Shown here piece by piece: positions 60,619 through 64,000 of a stretch of 64,000 bases of DNA (its first letter is position 1; every line of letters begins with the position of its first letter). The DNA comes from Sycobia sp. Sy_11. Lineage: Eukaryota > Arthropoda > Insecta > Hymenoptera > Epichrysomallidae. The position numbers and the translations under genes are program-made. Where the stretch lies: contig JACCIC010000035.1 of assembly GCA_018907035.1 (NCBI GenBank), positions 2,134,001-2,198,000 on the forward strand, in the 5' to 3' direction. A model generated the notes under the pieces. It made no database searches, was not told where the DNA came from, and saw nothing but the letters and a program-made list of their open reading frames with translations.

Positions 60619-60650
<32 letters not shown>
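60608..60650. repeat. (GA)n microsatellite
   Basis: GA array, impure at the 5' side. Confidence 0.95.
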
Positions 60651-60655
<5 letters not shown>

Positions 60656-60817
60656 GGTAAGAAGGACGCGGTCCAATTATATTACCTACAAATGTGCCAT
60701 TGTGCGCTGCGAGCGTTTCTCACGCGCGGCCGTCTCCGTACCACATATATAGCGGTGGCAAACCGGCTGCACATGCGCGAGTAAGGCAATGGGAGCCGCG
60801 AAGAGAAAAAGGAAAAA

Positions 60818-60819
<2 letters not shown>

Positions 60820-60866
<47 letters not shown>
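60820..60866. repeat. (TA)n microsatellite
   Basis: About 23 units. Confidence 0.95.
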
Positions 60867-60870
<4 letters not shown>

Positions 60871-61161
60871 AGACGAGGGAATATATCGCCCCAGTCGAGG
60901 AAACCAAGAGTGGAAGAGGGCCGTGGGCAAGCGCTGCGTCCTGTCCCTGGGCTTTTTTCCACACGCGTATTATACGGGGTTCGATGCTCCTCGCTTTGAC
61001 GATCGCGCGGGTGTAGCAACGGCCAATGGAGGTCCGCGCACTATAACGACAGTCGATAACGCGACGATGATTTCAGGGAATCTCAATACTGTCAAGCATA
61101 TGCATATGAACGTGTACAAACAATTCGAAGCGCACGAGCCGATCGAAGATGTCAAATTCAG

Positions 61162-61186
61162 TTTTTTTTTTTTGTTTTTTTTTTTT
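61162..61186. repeat. Poly-T tract
   Basis: Two runs of T separated by one G. Confidence 0.95.
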
Positions 61187-61840
61187 GTTTTTGTAAAAAT
61201 TACTCGGACTTTAAAGAATTTCCATCTGTTGCGCGCATTGTCCTAAAATTTGGATTCATTCGGACAGCCGAATAACTCGCACAGTTCCAGCCGCGAAAAC
61301 GACTGAACGGCTAAAATGCCCCGTTTCAATTTCATCCGGTTAAATGTTAGAAATTTGAATTCGTCGAAGTACCGAAACAGTTCCAAATGCTGAAGAGTTG
61401 AATGGATTCGATTGTTTTTAACATCAATAGACAACTGGCCTTAATTCATACCTTTTTTTACCAGACTTTTGCGGTTTTTTACACCTGTTTCATCTGTTAT
61501 GTTTTCATAAATATATATATATTTATATATACAAATCAGCGCGAAATGTCACTCGTAAGCAATCTTCCTCTATTTCGCGCTGCACTTCCAAGCATCTTTC
61601 GCTCTCTTTCTCATCCGTTCGATGCTCCAGAAACCCCCTCGCCCATCGAGGACAAAAGGGAGGACAAGTGGAAAGACCGCTCAGATCTGTTTTACCGGCA
61701 ATAAAGATTGCGCTTGTACGGTGGGACAATGACGGGAGGCCCCGAGGTTGCGCCGCCGACCGTTTCGTTTTCACGCGCTGGACTCTCTTAATGTAAGTCA
61801 ACAATTCACTGGAGTTCCGTGTGTGATCGTGATACGTAAA

Positions 61841-61842
<2 letters not shown>

Positions 61843-61901
<59 letters not shown>

Positions 61902-61907
61902 CCGAGA

Positions 61908-61952
<45 letters not shown>
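61843..61952. repeat. (TA)n and (GA)n pair
   Basis: About 29 TA units (61843-61900), a ten-base spacer, then about 20 GA units. Confidence 0.97.
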
Positions 61953-61954
<2 letters not shown>

Positions 61955-62684
61955 GGTGAGGCCAACGGATATTCATGGGCACAGATGGAAAGCAGCTCGA
62001 AAAGCGCAGTAAAGCTGGTCGACACGAGCTGCAAATATATAATGCCCAGGCGAGTGCGTATAACGCATGCATCAAAGTTTATGCCCGCGCGAAAATGAGA
62101 GTATTTTCTATATAGACGAAAAGTCGAGCGAAAATTGCCCAATGACTGACGTTAACACGCCGCGCGCCGCGTAACTGCCTCCTCCCCCCCCCCGCCCGTT
62201 CCTCCACGACCCGTCGATTATATGGCATTTTGCGTGCGTCCGGCATGGGCAACGCCCGAGCATCTCCCCTATATAACTCAACAGTTGGACGCTGATGCGC
62301 TCGCGATAAGTCGCGGTCGCTCTTCTCCCGCTGCGGATGAGGCTGAGATCCCCTACCCCGACCACCGCCTACCGCCCAACTATCCCACACCCGTCATTCC
62401 AGTTCCCAGTATATACATATATGTATATGTATATGTCTGTGTGTATGCGTGTGTGCGTGTATTCGTAGATAAATCTATACGTGTATATACATATATATGT
62501 ACGCGTATGTGCTGCACATCCATAGCGATTGCGACACGCGCGCCGCCACCGCGCGGCTCATCCCCCGGCTTGCATCCTCGCGTCCATTGAGCCTGGGCCG
62601 GGCGTTTTTCCGCGGGCTCGCTGAATGACCGACCATATACTCGCGCACGCGAACGACAAACATTGGCGGATAGTATAAAAGCGG

Positions 62685-62685
62685 T

Positions 62686-62719
<34 letters not shown>

Positions 62720-62720
62720 G
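62685..62720. repeat. (GA)n microsatellite
   Basis: GA array with one C interruption; purine-rich to about 62790. Confidence 0.95.
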
Positions 62721-62897
62721 TATCGAACGCTGCGAGGAGCTGCAAGTTAGAGGAGGCGGGTGGAAGGAGGGGGTGGAGAGGGAGAGACAGCTTACGGCGA
62801 ATAGCGCCCGGCTCACGGGTAACCTTGACTCTGCCCCCCTGGTGCACTCGCGCGCTCCCTCTTGTCTCCCTCTCTCTCCCTATCTCCCTATCTCCCA

Positions 62898-62902
<5 letters not shown>

Positions 62903-62938
<36 letters not shown>
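62903..62938. repeat. (CT)n microsatellite
   Basis: About 16 units plus TTTCTCC. Confidence 0.95.
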
Positions 62939-62939
<1 letters not shown>

Positions 62940-63030
62940 CATTTTCCCGCTTTTTTCCGCTCCAACACGACTCCTCCGTCGCTCGCTCGCAATGTCGGGT
63001 GGAGGCTGGAGGCTGCGATGCAGGACTTTA

Positions 63031-63088
63031 TACATATATATACGTATACCTATATGTACATATACATGCATATATATACATATATATG

Positions 63089-63121
<33 letters not shown>

Positions 63122-63180
63122 GTATATATATATATATATATATGTATGTATATATATATATGTATATATAAATATAAATG
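63031..63180. repeat. Degenerate TA/TG/CA palindromic patch
   Basis: About 150 bp of TATATG, TATACA and TA units in both orientations, ending in AATGCATGCAT; strongly self-complementary. Confidence 0.9.
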
Positions 63181-63409
63181 CATGCATCACGCACACGCGC
63201 GCGCCGGGCAATTCCGGAGAACCGCGCGCGGAGCGGAAAAAATGATCGCGGCGCTGAGTCACGCGCAACGGCGGCGGAGCCTCGTGCGCGATTATTACCG
63301 TGGCGACGAATCGACGAGGCGGGCGACGAGCCCCTGCGGCGGGTATAGCGTGCGCGCACTTTTGTTTTCGTTAAATCCAGGAATTTTTATATATGTATAT
63401 TATACACAC

Positions 63410-63412
<3 letters not shown>

Positions 63413-63454
<42 letters not shown>
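63413..63454. repeat. (TA)n microsatellite
   Basis: About 21 units after ACACACACA. Confidence 0.95.
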
Positions 63455-63456
<2 letters not shown>

Positions 63457-63590
63457 CCTCATCCCGGAGCTGCGCGCGAGCGTAGCTCGTGGGATTTGCA
63501 TTTTATATTACGACGGGGCGTGTGTGGGCCTTTTAAAACGATCCTTGCGCGCTCACGGCCTTTTTGGCATTCGTTCCGGTGCGGCGATGA

Positions 63591-63685
63591 TGACTTGTTT
63601 TGCTTATTTTAGGAGAATAAAGACCTACTTTATGGCACCCGGTACCAAGTCGGTGAAGCCAATTTTTTATCGCGGCTGCAGGTAG

Positions 63686-63690
<5 letters not shown>
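63591..63690 (+). other. Candidate short exon (63613-63681) with both splice signals
   Basis: A T-rich tract ends in TTTTAG at 63607-63612, and CAG followed by GTAGGT begins the donor at 63679-63687. The enclosed 69 nt are a multiple of three and open in frame 1 (23 codons, beginning E-N-K-D-L-L-Y and ending L-S-R-L-Q). A second frame is also open, so coding status is not settled. Neither peptide matches a family I recognise. The donor is followed directly by a (TA)n array. On the same strand as the ratchet-like sites, it could be a cassette exon of the host gene. The short length makes a chance open frame easy. Confidence 0.2.

Positions 63691-63737
<47 letters not shown>
63689..63737. repeat. 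(TA)n microsatellite
   Basis: About 24 units immediately after the candidate donor at 63682. Confidence 0.95.
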
Positions 63738-63739
<2 letters not shown>

Positions 63740-63816
63740 GCATAAAAAGAATTCACGTAGATACTGTCCGGTTGATTTTATTGAATCTACAGACGCTTAG
63801 GTGTGCAATTGTGTCG

Positions 63817-63822
<6 letters not shown>

Positions 63823-63863
<41 letters not shown>
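63823..63863. repeat. (TA)n microsatellite
   Basis: About 20 units. Confidence 0.95.
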
Positions 63864-63866
<3 letters not shown>

Positions 63867-64000
63867 TATACACTCGAATGTCCATATAAAGAAAAAAGAC
63901 CCGCACGGCACATATCCGCGGAATATTATGAGCAAACAATGTGGCCCTTATATATTTATATCATTGCATCCAATAAAATTCACGCGTATACAATTGGCAA

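Larger units (their letters stand above)
57661..61840. other. AT-rich then CpG-rich block
   Basis: 57661-58590 is AT-rich and holds the minus-strand ratchet-like site. 58591-61200 is CpG-rich with CG, CA, GA, CT and TA tracts. 61240-61440 contains the motif family also seen near 40320-40500. Confidence 0.6.
61841..64000. other. Microsatellite-rich block with candidate exon
   Basis: Contains a TA-then-GA compound array, GA and CT tracts in opposite orientation, a 150-bp TA/TG/CA palindromic patch and the candidate exon at 63613-63681. Confidence 0.6.

Noticed and set aside
60970..61000. GGGTTCGATGC resembling a tRNA T-loop
   Set aside because: The flanking bases do not pair as a T-stem, and no acceptor stem or A-box is found upstream.
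62663..63685. 340-codon + frame
   Set aside because: Driven by GA, CT and TA arrays. Only its last part overlaps the candidate exon, and in a different frame from the one proposed there.

Overview
This window looks like non-coding, eukaryotic nuclear DNA, most likely from an insect and plausibly a hymenopteran. The reasons are that no open frame is recognisable as a known protein, simple repeats are extremely dense, and CpG is not depleted. Perfect (CG)n runs and CpG-rich blocks are common, which argues against heavy germline CpG methylation. AT-rich and GC-rich blocks of about 0.5-5 kb alternate. There are no bacterial-type operons, ribosome binding sites, CRISPR arrays, rRNA or convincing tRNA. 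The taxonomic guess is inference only.

Layout. GC/CpG-rich blocks carry most of the microsatellites: (TA)n, (GA/CT)n, (GT/CA)n, mononucleotide runs and (CG)n. The main ones are about 651-8150, 9560-10300, 11290-14340, 15090-17440, 19340-20930, 21420-23200, 24010-24900, 27240-29040, 29950-37250, 38570-40160, 40790-43900, 46920-47990, 48950-50380, 51000-53960, 55620-57660 and 58590-64000. AT-rich blocks between them are largely free of long microsatellites: 1-650, 8151-9560, 10300-11290, 14340-15090, 17440-19340, 20930-21420, 23200-24010, 29040-29950, 37250-38570, 40160-40790, 43900-44980, 46140-46920, 47990-48950, 50380-51000, 53960-55620 and 57660-58590. A stretch at 24901-27240 has intermediate composition and almost no simple repeats.

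The most informative signals are splice-like. At 18613|18614 and 46415|46416 on the + strand there is a branch-point-like sequence, a pyrimidine tract, and CAG directly abutting a near-consensus donor (GTGAGT and GTAAGT). This is the architecture of recursive splice sites (ratchet points, zero-length exons) known from very long insect introns. A weaker + strand candidate lies at 6802|6803 and a minus-strand one at 58309|58310. If the + strand sites are real, most of this window is the interior of one very long + strand intron, which would also explain the lack of coding sequence. The best candidate conventional exon is 63613-63681 on the + strand: 69 nt, acceptor and donor present, open frame. 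It is unproven.

The only transposon-like structure I could establish is a large imperfect inverted repeat at 8316-9129. It is AT-rich and has no coding capacity, like a foldback MITE or long-hairpin locus. No complete protein-coding gene is claimed.
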